Assembly (NCBI GenBank): GCA_018389105.1
Contig: JACATO010000048.1
Span: 558,001 to 622,000 of the forward strand
Direction: 5' to 3'
DNA from: Nautilus pompilius
Taxonomy: Eukaryota; Mollusca; Cephalopoda; Nautilida; Nautilidae
DNA: 64,000 nt
Position 1 is the stretch's first letter. Every line of letters starts with the position of its first letter. The notes below the pieces were generated by a model. It had not been told where the DNA came from and ran no database searches. It saw only the letters and a program-made list of their open reading frames with translations. Positions 14,260 through 27,939 of this stretch are shown piece by piece. The translations under genes were made by a program, and so were the position numbers.

Positions 14260-15065
14260 CATGGCTTCATCACTGTCATCATTAGTGCTATTGTTCTAGC
14301 TATGTATCCTCAGTATCATATCTGGTTGTTTCTCACAATCCTGTGAAATAAATCCTTAAAACTCCAATTCATTGTTGTCTGAACCAAAATCCATGCCAAC
14401 TTCTGCACTTTCTAAAGCACTGGATGTCGCCCATCTTCTTGAAACGTTTCCTAATCACATTATAAGACAAGGAATTTGGCACATCCCTGACTTGTTGAAA
14501 GAGGTATGACTCTGGCTTTTATGTCTGCTCACCTTCTTATACGTGTGTTCGTCAGTTACCATTCACCTTTTTTTTTATTTCTCTAGATGTTTTGCTTGAA
14601 CAGTTTATTTCAGGATACATTCTAGTATCAGCAATGAAGAACTTGCAGAGTTGTCACATTCTAATGGTGTATTGGCAGAATGTTCCACTTTTCTTAGGGT
14701 GTTGAGGCAGTTTTTGCAAAACATTTGTTTCTGTCTTGCTAAGATGGTATGTTACTTATTTCTGTGGCCAGTGGAGATGCAAATCCACTGCACCTCATCC
14801 GTTTTCCTGTGATTCATAGCCATGATCACAACATTCAGAAAACCAGTCAAACAGCTGTTTCAGCATCTTCCATTTTTCAACCACTATTACTTAGGTAGTT
14901 GCTTTCTCATCTTGAGTAGATACATAATAAGATTTCCCTCAGCCACTTGTTGTATCCACTCTCAGTATTTTTTTTCTGTTCACACCAAATTTTAGCACCT
15001 CACTATCTATTGTAGATTATGAACTTATCACATAACTTGCCATCTTAGGCATTCTAACACTTAAT
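14260..15065 (-). pseudogene. Decayed pogo/Tigger (CENP-B-like) transposase
   Basis: On the minus strand, scattered in-frame pieces resemble a pogo-type transposase. At 14973-14993, KFGVNRK recalls the N-terminal helix-turn-helix (..FGVNEKxVRxW..). At 14828-14860, LFDWFSECC recalls the CENP-B-type second DNA-binding helix (..LFxWFxxxR..G). At 14429-14505, VPNSLSYNVIRKRFKKMG recalls the segment after the DDE core (W..VP...I..SFKKCG), followed by an acidic tail ending near 14300. The DDE core itself is missing or unrecognisable, since spacing between the pieces is too short by several hundred bases. Many stops are present. Family is inferred from recalled motif patterns only. Confidence 0.4.
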
Positions 15066-18000
15066 CTAACTTTCCTACAATACATGATGTATGCTACAAG
15101 AATTTCAAATAAATTAGTGAATGCATGGGGAAAATTTATGTAATAGTGAAAAGACCTAATATGGTAAAACTACCCAGAAATGTGATATATCCCTTGAATA
15201 ATACAGGGACACAATGTATTATGTTGGTAGAAAGGTATCACCAAAAAATAAGCAGATATCATAAACAAACAATCTATGTTTATTGCTGTGTGGATATTTT
15301 GATGTTGGACTTTGAAGAAGGCTACAACTGATTTGAACCAAGATGGCTAATTTTAATTTATTATCCGTAAATCCAATTATTAACGGTCATCATGTCTGCA
15401 ATTTATATTCTTTGATAAATACTGTTCATGTGCCAAAATATTTTTTTTTAAATGTGTTGGTGTTTATCAGACATATTTACAAATGCAGACAAATTTTTTG
15501 ATGTTGAAGTGAGGTAGGTGCAGCAATTAGAACTAATAGAGCTCATTTGAACTCCACCTTTCAGCTCCAAAAAAATTACTAGTAAATATTTTTATATCAA
15601 TTTCATGTGCACATGAACTGTATCTGCAAAATTATGGAAACAACATAATTACTAATAATACCCAACTGCTAATAATTTTAGACCTTTAATGTTTTATTTC
15701 AAATTAAATGAAACAAAATTATTTCTTTACTGCACTTATGATTTTGCACCAGCTGATTTTCAGAGTTACACATCCTTTAACAATTTTTAAGCGCATTTGC
15801 AGTTTCATAGCCAAATTATGTTGTTAACTTGAAGTGCTAAATCATAGGGGTGTGCAACTCTTCCTTAATGTTGGCTTTTTAAGAGTTGTAGCATAGGAAC
15901 AAATTTAGCAAAATTTCAGAGACTACAGATTCAAAGGTTATAAGAAAAAAACTTTATTTTTTCTACGCTCTAATAATAAATTCAAGCTCTTTAACTCTTA
16001 TATCACAAGATGTTAAAATCTGTCAGTAAAATGATTGATCTAAAAATGAAACCTCATAAACTAGCAATTTTTTTATAACTGCAGTACATATCTATTTCAC
16101 AAGTTAATCATATTTAAATTAACTCTGTGCAATGTCTTCTTTTATTCCAAAAGACAGAATTTAAAATTATAAATAGCTGACTACTACTGATGCTGATAAT
16201 AATAATAATTGCTGACTATGTTTTTAAGAAAATATTACTTTAAAATATACATTGTACTTTTGGTTTCTATATCCTTTCTCAAAAACATAAGGTAATTGTA
16301 AAGCCACCATTCTTTGGGCAGGGTTTTATAGGTGAAATAATACACTCTCTTAACGTACAGAATTCTTAATACTAATTTTAAATATCTTCTAATAAATTGC
16401 TTTTTTCTTTATTAGACTTGATAATGAAAACTTTTCAGTAACAGCTGGCAAGATGTGTGTGTATCCTGTACATGAACTATATTTCTTGTCATCTATTTTT
16501 AAATCAACTTTCTTATAAAGTGATAGAAATACAACTTTAATTAATATTCTTCCTTCTTATTTCTTGTATATGCCATTGGTGAGATGCTATTCTTACTTTA
16601 AGTAACAGTGATGCATGTACCAAAATTAGATAATTTAAAATACTAAATAACAAATCTTTAAAAATCAATTTCCTATCCCAACAACTGTTTTGCTAATCCA
16701 TCAAGCATTTTTTTCTTCTTCAAAGGCATCTTATTTCCCTTCACAACTATGATACCACAGAGCATCAAAGAAAAGAAGCTTAAAAACTCAACTGATGAAA
16801 CTTCCAGCCACTAATTGGAAGGCTACAAGAATGAGCCTTCGACTTTCGCTTAAAAAAATTATTTTTTCAATAATCTTCTCATTTAAATTTTCTTATTGTA
16901 AAAGCCAAATTATTTTTAATCAACTCTACAAATAGAACATTCATCAGACAATTGTTTCTTAATCAAAAGCAGCAGATTTATTCTCCCAAAACTCATGTGC
17001 TACAAGTAATTCATTTGTTCTATAATAGGAAAAAAGTGCAAGAAAAAAAAATCGATTGGAATAGATTAATACGCCTTGGGTAAAAATCAATAGTTGTCAT
17101 TCCTCAAATAAACTACCAAGTTTTCATATCTGAATTCCTTTTTTAATAAGATCAAACAAAACTTCCTGTACTCATGCAAAACTTTCAATAGTTGATATTC
17201 ATTGCAGGGCTCAAAATTAGTGGGGGCAAGGGGACCTAATCCACCATGCTGAATTTGCAATGCAAAGATTTGGATAGCTCCAGTTTTTATTGTATTATCA
17301 TTATTATTATAATAAGGAATTAAGTTATTTTGTGCTTCAGTAATTATACAAATTGAATGTATGCTGCCATCTGTGTAATAAAAGAAAATTTTAATGTACT
17401 ATATTTTTAGATTAGCAAGAAAAAACAAAATATCCATTTACTGAATAAGTTAAACCAAATTTTATTTCCACATTTGTATTTACATCTTTTTTATACAGAA
17501 AGCATATTATTTATTATCTTGCATTCAATAAATAATTCAATTTTTTTTAAAAACCAAAAAAATTAATTTAAAATGAAAAATTATGGAGGAGTAAGATTTG
17601 AGGAAACAGAAAAGCAGCAGTATAAACATGGGAAAATGTACTGTCACAGCATCTCAGAAGTGTTTAAAAAATTAATTAAAAGCACTGATGATTCAGGTGG
17701 ACATATCAGCTAGCTAAGTTGGGGGAAAGGCTTTTACTCAAGGTGTGTGAAAATCAACAGCTTCCTCATTCACAAAGTTTTTAAAAAAATAACAATGAAA
17801 AATTTTAACATTCATTTTTTCCTCATTACGCATGCCTTGCCAATCAGAGATGATCCATTTTCATATATGAATTAAATGAACTAAAAGGGTACAATGTTTG
17901 AAAAACTACAAAATCCAAAAGGGGTGTAAAATTGTTTTTTTTAAGGGCTTAAAATTCTTTTTCCTTTTGACATTAAAAAAAGTTTTCAATCTGTCCAATG

Positions 18001-18720
18001 CTATCTAGTGAACCTTTTTTGACTATATTTGGTTTCTTAGAACTACATCAGAAGATGAAAAGTTTCTAATTTTAGTCAATATCGGGTGTTTCGCCTTATT
18101 TTTATATCCCGCATTCTTTATATGCTTATATCATTTCTCTCTTTCTCAAAAAGAGAGAGAGAAGAAACAAGAAATTTTCAGACCATCTTGTCAAAAAGCT
18201 AAAAGCTAATTTAATTATGATGAATAAAACAAAACAAACATTTACTTTATAGTAGCATTATTACAATTAAATTAAAATAGACCCAAAAAAGTAAAGCAAC
18301 TGTATTTAAATGCACCAGTGTTTATTATATATATAGTACTCTATACATTTCATAAAATGTGCTCAAAAACCAAGACAGCTTGTCATGGATGGAAAAGTAA
18401 GTAAACATAAAACAAAAATAACCAGTAATAATATAACCACAAATTACAGCATATTTTTTTCCTGCTGCAATTAAAGCATAAAATATGTTAAAACATTTTA
18501 AACTCAGTTTACTTTACAAAATATATGCAATATTTTAAATAATAATAGACACTAAGTGATAATTTAATCTAAATTCTTTAGTCTTGTCAATATATGTTAA
18601 ATACAAAAATTTTAATTCAGCAATTTTTATTTTAAACATAGTGCATATATATTTTATCATTTGTGTAATGTTCATATTCTCAGCTGATAATATGATAAAT
18701 ACAGTAAGTTGATGTTTTAA
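15066..18720. other. AT-rich non-coding stretch
   Basis: No coding signal. One possible short SINE remnant lies around 15510-15580 (B-box-like CATTTGAACTCCACC), too weak to call. A (GAGA) patch occurs near 18145-18164. Otherwise unique AT-rich DNA. Confidence 0.5.
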
Positions 18721-18959
18721 TTAACTGTTTTGCTGCTATGTTTTCTCAATGTATAGCATATATATAAGCAGTAGTTTTCTACATCATATTACAGTGTGAA
18801 AATTGCTATTAGCAAATCAAAGTGGCCATTTTACAAGTTTGGAAGACTCCAATGCTGGGCCTACAGCAGTTTTCAGTGATATTCTCTTGGCCACAATGCG
18901 TGGTCTGGTGCAGCGCACATCAGGCTATAATGCTGGGCTCGCAGCAGTGAAATAGTTAA
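18721..18959. mobile_element. piggyBac-type MITE (239 bp, TTAA ends)
   Basis: The stretch begins TTAACTGTTTTGCTGCTATG and ends, read inverted, TTAACTATTTCACTGCTGCG. The two ends match at most of the first 20 positions, and both carry the TTAA target site typical of piggyBac-superfamily insertions. It has no coding capacity. The interior holds a partial direct repeat (ATGCTGGGCxx.CAGCAGT at about 18852 and 18932). Non-autonomous element, inferred from termini only. Confidence 0.55.
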
Positions 18960-21900
18960 AGGACCTATCTTATAAGAACATTAAGTTCATCTGTATAACA
19001 GGTCTTCTTGGGAATACTTAAATATAGCATTTTGAACTAATAAAAGAAAAATTGTATTATATTCCACTCACGATATCTGGGTTCACTTTTTATTTTGGGT
19101 GGTTTTCACGATAACCTCACATTCTCATTGAATATGCAAAAATACTGTCATAGTTTTTTTTTCTTTAGCTATTCATTAGAAATGAGTACTTTCTATTACT
19201 GCAATTCAAACATAACATTTTTAATGCAATGTTATAGGAATATTGCATATCTCTAACTTGTTTTATTATTTCTTTTAGACATTTTCTTAATTTTGGAAAC
19301 TTCGTGAGCTACAAAATTTTATGTTTATGCAAAATTTACGACATTAATACTGAATAAAAAAAACAAGTTATGGGTTCCAGAGAATAAAAGATGTCTTAAA
19401 ATACCATAATATGGAAAATGTAGATACAGTTCTGATGAATCCATACTTCCTCCCTAAGAAATATCACTAATAGATGTCCTTTTTCAACCCCAGATGCCCC
19501 CTTAAGTTGTTACAACTGATTTCTCCTATACAACAGAATCTCTTCAGTTACAGGTCTCAAGACAAGTTAAACTACAGGTCTGACTAAGTGTTGAAAACTT
19601 GGACTCAACTACTTTTAAGTATAAGAAATGTACGTAATTAAGAATAAACTAGCAGACATTCTTTTTATTATGAAATTAGTTCTGTATGTCCAAACACAGA
19701 ATTGAAGAAAAATATAAAATACTTCCCATTGTCTATAATTCCAAATTTAGAGATTAACATGACAGAAAAAATCAAAATTGATTTGCAGCAGCAATACATT
19801 CAGTCAAACATGGATAAATCTGTATCAAAGAAATCTTTATATTTTCTATATTTAAAAAATTTTATAGTATTATTTAATTACATACTAATCAACAATCAAA
19901 TTTTTAAGTAATTTATTACATTAAAAATGTATATATCCCAAAATTCTATGTCACCATCAAGATAAAATTTAAAACATCAAGGAATTTTATTGATATGGAC
20001 TTGAAATATTTCATATTTTCTGACATCCCCTGTTATTTCAAAAGCATGTGAAGCTTTTTCATGCTCAAAATAAAGCTAATAAAAAAACTGTTCTGAAAAT
20101 GATTTGTTTGCTTAAGGGAAAATGAAAGCAAGGTAGAAAATGCATTCCAGAAACACATCATTCAATTAAAAGTAAAAATTTATTCAGATTTTCAATCACA
20201 CTTTATAATGATATAAAATCAATCTTTCCAACTATAAACTTAAAAATGAAAAGTACAGAAATTTGAAAAAAGTTTTTTTTTTTTTGTTTGTAAATTCTTG
20301 TGCTGAATCTCTCTTTTACAGCAAATTTCCAATGTTATGCTTCTTCTTCTATTATTTGCAAACCTAATCCTTTTTCTCTACAATTGTAGTATCAAGGTTG
20401 CATTTAAATACTTTATCTAGTTTCTTATCAGAATTTCAATAAACATAAAATACCTTAAAAGCTATTCAGATATTGTGTAGTTAATTTGAACAATATACTC
20501 CTCTTTATGGAAAATTGTAACAGATATATGAGAGAAAATGTAAGATAAGAAATATCAGTATAAACAAAAGTGCAATTTTTATAAATTTTTTCAATAAAAA
20601 AGATAGATAAATATGTTTAAACTATGCATAAAGGAGTAAGTTATTTTGAAAATTATTTATCCTGTCACACCTTGTTTTTGGATTAAAGTACTTATTTGCC
20701 CAATTTAATCAAGTTTTATTTACAAAATCTGTTTAAAAAACAAAGCAGTATTGTGTGTGTGTGTGTGGTGTGTGTGTGTGTGTGTCATGGTAACTATTTT
20801 TAAAGAATTGAAATGTTATTACTAAAAACAGCTGAATGACACAGACAGGTAATTCTGCTCCCAACATCAATCAACTCCCACTATTAAATGTGTGCAACGT
20901 GTGTCAATTACTACTGCAAAATGGCATGAAACAAATGCTCTACTAGTGAAGGAAGAACAGCAAATTTATCCTGACAACAACAACAACACTGACTTATTGG
21001 GAAAAAAATACCACTAACTAGATGAAAGCAGTTCAGGGAGGAATTAAACAACATGTTTATTCATATTCATGAGATAACAATTTTAACTGCAGTAGATGTG
21101 GAAGACAGATAAAAATCAGATGGAAATAACAGAATATGGCCCCTCAGCACTACACTCCCTCATCAGAGTCGTCTCTACTATAGAGATTAGTGTACATCAC
21201 AACGACACCAGGTACAATGAGATTTAAAAAGTATATCCCAGAAATTTTTTTTATTTAAAAAATGTTGATATCAGATTTCAATACAACATGAATCCAATAG
21301 CTTAAAATTATTTTAAAAATTATAAACAATGGAACACAAAATAGTTTTTAAAATATTTTCAGTCAAACCATTATCTTAAATCAACACTACTGACTGAAGC
21401 TGAAGATATACCTAGTTTTCAGAAATTAACCTCAGCAATTTATGATCATGTTCAAAGCAAACAAACAAAAAATACCAAATAATAAAGTTATATTTATCAA
21501 ATAAACCGTACAATATTGGGCTGAAAATGTTTACAAGATACCTGTCAAAATAATACCTAAAAACCAATTAAAATGTGTTAACTATAGATTATTACTATTT
21601 ATTAACTATATGAAATTTATGTCTGACAGAAAACATATAAAAAGATGATAAATTAAGAGAATATTAACAGTAATTTAATGAAAATCAATAAAGTTATGTA
21701 CCTGGTGTTAGCCATGTGTTACTAATTGTTACAAAAATCAATATAAACAGCTTTCGGATATCTACTGTTGGTGCTTATAGTTAAATAATCATTTTGCTAT
21801 TACAAATGAACCATCCACTCAACTTTTAAGAAAACAAATTTGACAGCCACTCATGCTATTGGTAAATACTATTAATATGATGATTAAAGATAATAAAATT

Positions 21901-22486
21901 GGCTGATATTAGCTCTAATTTATTTCTATGTAGTTATTATAGAATTCATTAAGAAAACTATCAATCATGGCAAACTAATCATTATCAGAAGTCTCTAAAA
22001 TGTTGCTTTTTTAATTTTGTTTTCTATACTGTCCAGGAAACTCCTAAATCCAGTTAGTTACTAGTATATTTCCATAACTACATAAATTAGTTGTTCTCTT
22101 AATAAAATAGAAGAAGAAAAACTCCCTTTTTGCTTCTAACTAAACATTTGTTTTCTAATCTGTTTATTGTCCTATTTCTTGGACTTTAATTTTTCTATCT
22201 AATTTATAAAAATACAGCAAAAATCATCTCAAATTAGATGTGTTAAGTTCTAACAATTTACAATGAATAGACATTTGACTAGCTACACAGTAACATTACT
22301 ATTAGTGGTGATTCTAATCATTATAATTTTAAGGTATCATCTTTATTCTACCATTACCAATACAAAAATGGTTAATTCTGATCAAACCAATACTGTACGA
22401 AAGTAAATTTTTAGGCTATTGTTGTTGTTTTTCAGCTCACCAACATAGCATAATCTTTTACAAGGAAATGAAACATTGTAGGTTTA
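18960..22486. other. AT-rich non-coding stretch with a (GT)n microsatellite
   Basis: No gene recognised. A GT microsatellite with one break lies at 20752-20785. The remainder is AT-rich sequence with short chance ORFs. Confidence 0.55.
20752..20785. repeat. (GT)n microsatellite
   Basis: About 17 GT units interrupted by one GGT, visible directly. Confidence 0.9.
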
Positions 22487-22591
22487 GGAAAAACTGAGCT
22501 GTTGTTGATTTTGTATCACGCTTTGTCATTGCAAATGTTTTCTTGCCTCGGCATAGCAAAATACAAGGTCAGCAACAGCTCAGTTTTTTCC
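22487..22591. repeat. Foldback: 30-bp inverted repeat around a 44-nt loop
   Basis: The left arm at 22487-22516 starts GGAAAAACTGAGCTGTTGTT. The reverse complement of 22561-22591 starts GGAAAAAACTGAGCTGTTGC. The arms match over about 30 bp with two or three mismatches and one extra A. The loop is 44 nt. It could be a small foldback MITE, or a hairpin if transcribed. No flanking target duplication is obvious. Confidence 0.7.
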
Positions 22592-24144
22592 GTTGTATTC
22601 TACTGGTATTATACAACACTAGATCTCGAGAAATTATATTTAAATATGCATTCTTCTTCTGTACACCTGTAGCAAGGTTTGAATGCCTATATAGAAGAAT
22701 GCAGATAAAAGGCAGGCTGATAAACGGCTCACTCATAAAAAACATGAAAAAAGCAGCAGTATAAGTCATATGTATACTGAAACTTATTAGCAGTAACATT
22801 TTTGATGTAAAAAAAATCTTTTAATGTATCTGTTGTTGTTTCTGGATTGTTTTTCTCATCTTTAATTTTGTTACTTTGGTGATTTTTGTTAGGTTTACCA
22901 ATTTATTTAAGACTAACTAAAATGAAATCATTCATTTTTAAGCTTGATTTAAAAGCTTGATTTTGCAGTATCAAATTCATTGTCAACACCACAAGTAAGT
23001 GAAAACTGTTTAATCTTGAAAATAAATAAAAAAGGAAATGAGTTTTGAAACATTATTATTGCTTTAACTTTAATTTTTACTCTTAATTAATATAATATGG
23101 CTGAAGCCCTGTATACAGAAATTTAGATGTGACATGTCTGCTTTCTAACAGTTTTTCCTTTAACGCAAAAACAAATAAAAGTATGAGCTTCAAATTTGGT
23201 TTGGAAAGTGAACTTTTCTGGTGGAATCTGCTGAAAATGGCATGAAAATTAATGTATCTCTGACACTTTACTGAAAGTAAGAGAGAAAAATAACAGCCAA
23301 CTTCTAATATTTGGAATTCCATTGGCATAGATACTACAAAACCCAAATTCTGTTATTGTTTTCAGCAATACCCAAAACTTGGGACTAACAATGAAGATGC
23401 TCAGCCTAATGAGGAGATGGCTTTTTAAATGAAAGTTAATCATGTGACCAGTAACATAAATTTTGTACATAATACACACTCTCTTGATGTATTCATAGAA
23501 TTTGCCATGTTCACTACACCTAAGTATAAATTGAACAAAATACATGCCTATATGAATTATGTAGCATCAAAGTAATTTGGTAATGTGCCTCAACTAATTC
23601 CAAAAGTTCTTGTTATAATGTTCAAACTTTGCTTCCACTTTCTTAATGAACTCATCCACAAGCACTGCTGGCAAGAGGTGTGAGTGAAACAGGATAGTGA
23701 CAAAAATGTGATCAAATGGAACTAAACAATCATTCATTGTGGTGTGTTATTGGTCAAACAAAACTGATAAATCTTTCGCAGTCATGCATGAAATTAACAA
23801 AACATTATTGTGTTCATCTGAACATTTGAGTATGATTACTACATATCATTTACTATTATACACCTCCTCCATAACATATTGACCTGGGTTAAGAAATCTA
23901 GAAGAAGCACGATCTGACCTCTGAAGGATATTGAATTTCACATAACTTATATCATATGTAATATATACAAAATGTCTACATGTTAAGCTCATCTGTACTA
24001 AGTTGAGACAAACCAGTAATGGCTCAGGTAGTCATGGGTTCCAATAGTAGCTACATGTCTCTGTTGCCTCCTAAGGCACACATACAAATGGATATGCATA
24101 TTTTACTTGCCCATGAAAAGCTTAAACAGTTTTAGAATTTGTCC

Positions 24145-24280
24145 AATCATCAATGCTTAAAGGCTAGCATTTGCTGCAAGTCTTTTGACAGTGTGGCCAA
24201 ACATGTCACATGGGCACTTCTTATGCTTCACAGCATAAAAGCTCCACTCAGCATTTATAGCTATTTCTATTTCATGAAAG
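24145..24280 (-). pseudogene. Fragment of an unclassified transposon-associated ORF
   Basis: On the minus strand, an open stretch reads AINAEWSFYAVKHKKCPCDM then FGHTVKRLAANASL before a stop. The pattern ...aeW.FfA..HgK.PCDg.Ggt.KRla..AsL recurs, as I recall it, in multicopy uncharacterised proteins of aquatic invertebrates that behave like mobile elements. Flanking sequence on the same strand is broken by stops, so this is a relic. The family name is not known to me and the match is from memory. Confidence 0.35.
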
Positions 24281-25730
24281 CATGAACTGTGAAAATTTTA
24301 AAAAAATATTTACACTGACCAGCAGCAACAGCTCTACAGTGATCATTTATGGTTATTTCCTTTTGAGAGATTCCAGCACAATTGAAATAAACTTGTGCAC
24401 AAGCATCAGTTATTACCCACAAACTATTGCAAAATCTAATATTATTATTACAGAGCTGACTTGTTTGTTTTTTCCTTTGGATCTAACAAAAAGCTGTGGT
24501 GTATGTAGGCATATATGTACAATAATGTACATGAAAATATATCCATTATTGTTAGCATGACTACTTCCAACTGAAAAACCATTTCTACCATTTATGATCC
24601 AGAGTTATTCAAAACCGAATTTGAAGCTTGTATCTTAATTAAGTTAAGAGTTATGAGTAAAAACCTATTTTTATAAGTGGTCATGATCCACTTTTCAGAG
24701 TCATAGGCATTTTATAAAAGTAAGTTGACAAAATATTTCAGGTTTTTAATTTTATACATATAATAAAAATTTTAGCCAAATCTGAAATGTATGGTTCTGA
24801 CCCTGGTTGAAGTCACACGAAATAATTCACGTATTAAGTTAAATTTCTTTGCTTTATTAATTATAACAAAGTCTTTTTCTTTTCACTTTATGCTAGAAAT
24901 ATTCATTCCAGATATACAGGAAAAGCAGAAAAATAACAGCATCTACTAAAAATACTTTTTTAAAGAACCACATATTTAGCACAATTTAACATGATATCAG
25001 TTATATGTCATCTTTCTTACACTATTAGATATGTCAACAGAGATAATTTTTCTGAAAAATAAAAACAACATTTCATGAAATGCACCTTCAAAATCAGAAC
25101 AATATATGGTGGCATAATTCTGAAAATAGACATGAAGAAAAACTAAGTCCACTAATTCATTCCTACATCATTCACCTGTGAAGATGCTTGTTGTTGAAGA
25201 GCTGAGTTGTATTTAATGAAATTGTTGGAGTTTATTTGGGGGGGGCAGAACCAAAATAATCTGCTGAAAAGATTCTGTATTTAGCTAAAAATAAACCTGA
25301 CATTTAAATGTGATGCTTCTAATTTCCTTATTTCAGATAACAGTAGATAATTCTTAGTACATGCCAACTTTCATCCCTGATACTTATGTAATTCAAAACT
25401 AACCAGGTTTATTTTAGGTTTCATAGAAATGGCTTCTGAATTATGTACGCATCATCTCTTCTGATTGCAAACAACAAACTATCAAGGTTTTTCTGCATAA
25501 TAATTAAACACCTTATTATTTTAGTTTTTAACTATGTATTCAAAATCATCTGATATAAATAATATTTTACACGTTTATTAATGTGAAAAATATAACAATT
25601 TTATGTATTAAAAAAAAAATCAATTTTTTTTTCCAAAACAAATGAGACTTCCATGCAAACATTTAGCATAAATCTCCATAATCTTTTCACAGATGCCATT
25701 TTGCTTTTCCAGAGCTCTATACTAGCGCTT

Positions 25731-25822
25731 TTAACACGTTGACTGCCAACTACAAGTATACTTGTAGATTTGAGTGTACCAGATTATACAGGTATACTTG
25801 TAGTGGATAGTCAATGTGTTAA
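25731..25822. mobile_element. Palindromic piggyBac-like MITE (92 bp)
   Basis: Left end TTAACACGTTGACTGCC; right end, inverted, TTAACACATTGACTATCC. Both are bounded by TTAA. The inner arms continue to pair (ACTACAAGTATACTTG against ACTACAAGTATACCTG), so nearly the whole element is one hairpin. TTAA ends plus a TTGACTGCC-type terminus resemble piggyBac-family non-autonomous elements. Confidence 0.65.
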
Positions 25823-27939
25823 TTTTCATCTTCCATCTTTATACCAGCAGAATGGTTATGCAAATTATTTCATTTGTAGATCCAGTAAAATTGCCTCCCT
25901 TTATTAGGAAAAGTCTTGCCTTTATAACCTTTTCACTTTTAGAATTATTTGCATTCAAAGTTTTAATTACAATTTACATTATGACTCATATTTATAATAG
26001 TTTTTTTTTAATCACAACATAAAATTTAACAAAAAAATTATTTTGGTTTATCAACAAGAGTTGATCATTTTCTGTTTAAATATTTTTATACAAAAATTTT
26101 AAAGGCTTCTACCTGTTACAGACAGACCCAGCACTTTTTCATAGGAGGGCAAGAACATGAAGCATACCCACCCAATTAAGTATACATTACCAATAGCTAA
26201 AACCCAGTGTTATGCGAACTTTTGACCTCATTTGTGTTGAGTACTGCCAGTAGTGGTCAATACCAAACCATCAAGTTGAGTAGCAAATGACAGGGCTAAT
26301 ACCTAGGTGGTAGCTATAAGATACAAGCTGTTTGGACTGAACAGCAAGAAAGGGAGAAAAAAGGAACCAAGATCAATACATTTGAAACCACTCAACAAAA
26401 AACTTACAAAAACATCACTAGGATATGCCTAGTGGTACAGTGATTAAGTAAAGAAATCAGAACAAATATGAACAACCACAAAGATGGGACAGAAGGACCA
26501 ACACAAACATAGAAATCTGAAGTATCTTCTCAAGACAAAGACAACAAAATTAACCCAAAGTCTGGTGCTAAAGAATGCAAATGGCTTGCAAATAACAAAT
26601 ATCAGGTTGAAAGCAGCTGCTGGTTTTAAGTCTACATCCTGATCACATCCTTCCATAATATTCAATATGTGACATTGGTAGCGGCAGCAGCTAAAACAGA
26701 GAAAGGAAAAGATACGTCTCTAATTTCCACAGGATTCTAAATAAATCCACTCTAGAAAAGAATAACATACATCAAAAGATTACTTCTATTTTGTTTGAAA
26801 AGTACATATATCTAACTTGATAAAATATATTTAAGTATTTTAAAAATTCTTTCATTCAGCTCAAATCTAAACCTACATTTTTTTTTTTTATAATACTTAC
26901 AACTTTTAAATTTGCCTAACTTTTACATTAAATATATACTCATCTTCAGAACAGCATCAGTGAATTCTGACTAGAAGCTACTTTCTCTTTTGGTATTTTG
27001 TCTCTTAGGAAAAGACCTGCTATCTTTAATATAAATCTTGCTAAAGCTCCTTTTAAAAATAATTATACAAAACAAAAGCACATATAAGTTTGAAAAATAA
27101 GCAGACAGAAAATCAAAAGGCAAATTCAGTCACATTAAATGTAAATATGAAATTTGTTCACTAATTGCGATAGTTTGGATACAAGATTTCTCCAATATTA
27201 GATAAGATTATGTCAAGCAGCATTTTCTGTTGATTTTCTCTAACAACCTTAGCATTTATTTATTAAAATGGAGTGATCCCATCAGTCATAGAATATATTA
27301 TTTTCAGACAGAATAACAATTTTTTTCTAGAATACTGTTAATTCTTTTATTTAAATATAAAAGAATAACTATAATAATCAAAAGACTCCAGATCTTTTTA
27401 ATATTTCTCAATAACTCATTGTATTACAGTACATTTGAATTTATCTTTAAAGGAAAAAAGTGTCCAGATATTCCTTTTGCCAAATTTTTTAACAATGGAC
27501 AGTGCTCAATAGTGGCCATAATTTCTTTTGTAAAGACAACCAAATATCAAAAAAATCATAAGATTTTTCATTTATCTATAAGCCAAATGGCAACAGTTAA
27601 ACTTTGAGAACCTGAAGCAAAGGGAGGATCTGTGACCACAAGAAAATTCTTACTATAAAATAATTTGGAAGTAATATTATTTTAGATTGATCAAACTGCA
27701 GTAACATATGTGAAAACTACATCTTGCAAAACAAATCACCCTCTAAGAGTAATGAAGAGTAGATCTGACTTTACAACATCACTTTGCTCTTGCACCCAGA
27801 TGACCTTCCTGGCTGTGCAAGTAAGGTGTATGTTATTCTATCAAATGGTGGAAATTTTCCAGTCTGTAAATTGCAGAGGCATATGATTAACTGAAATGAA
27901 CTTTCTCAAAATTATGAACATAAAGAAAACACAATTTAC
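25823..27939. other. Non-coding stretch with a possible SINE
   Basis: No gene recognised. Around 26411-26445 the plus strand reads GCCTAGTGGTACAGTGATTAAG, an A-box-like tRNA head. The following ~230 bp could be a decayed SINE, but no B box is clear. Confidence 0.3.
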
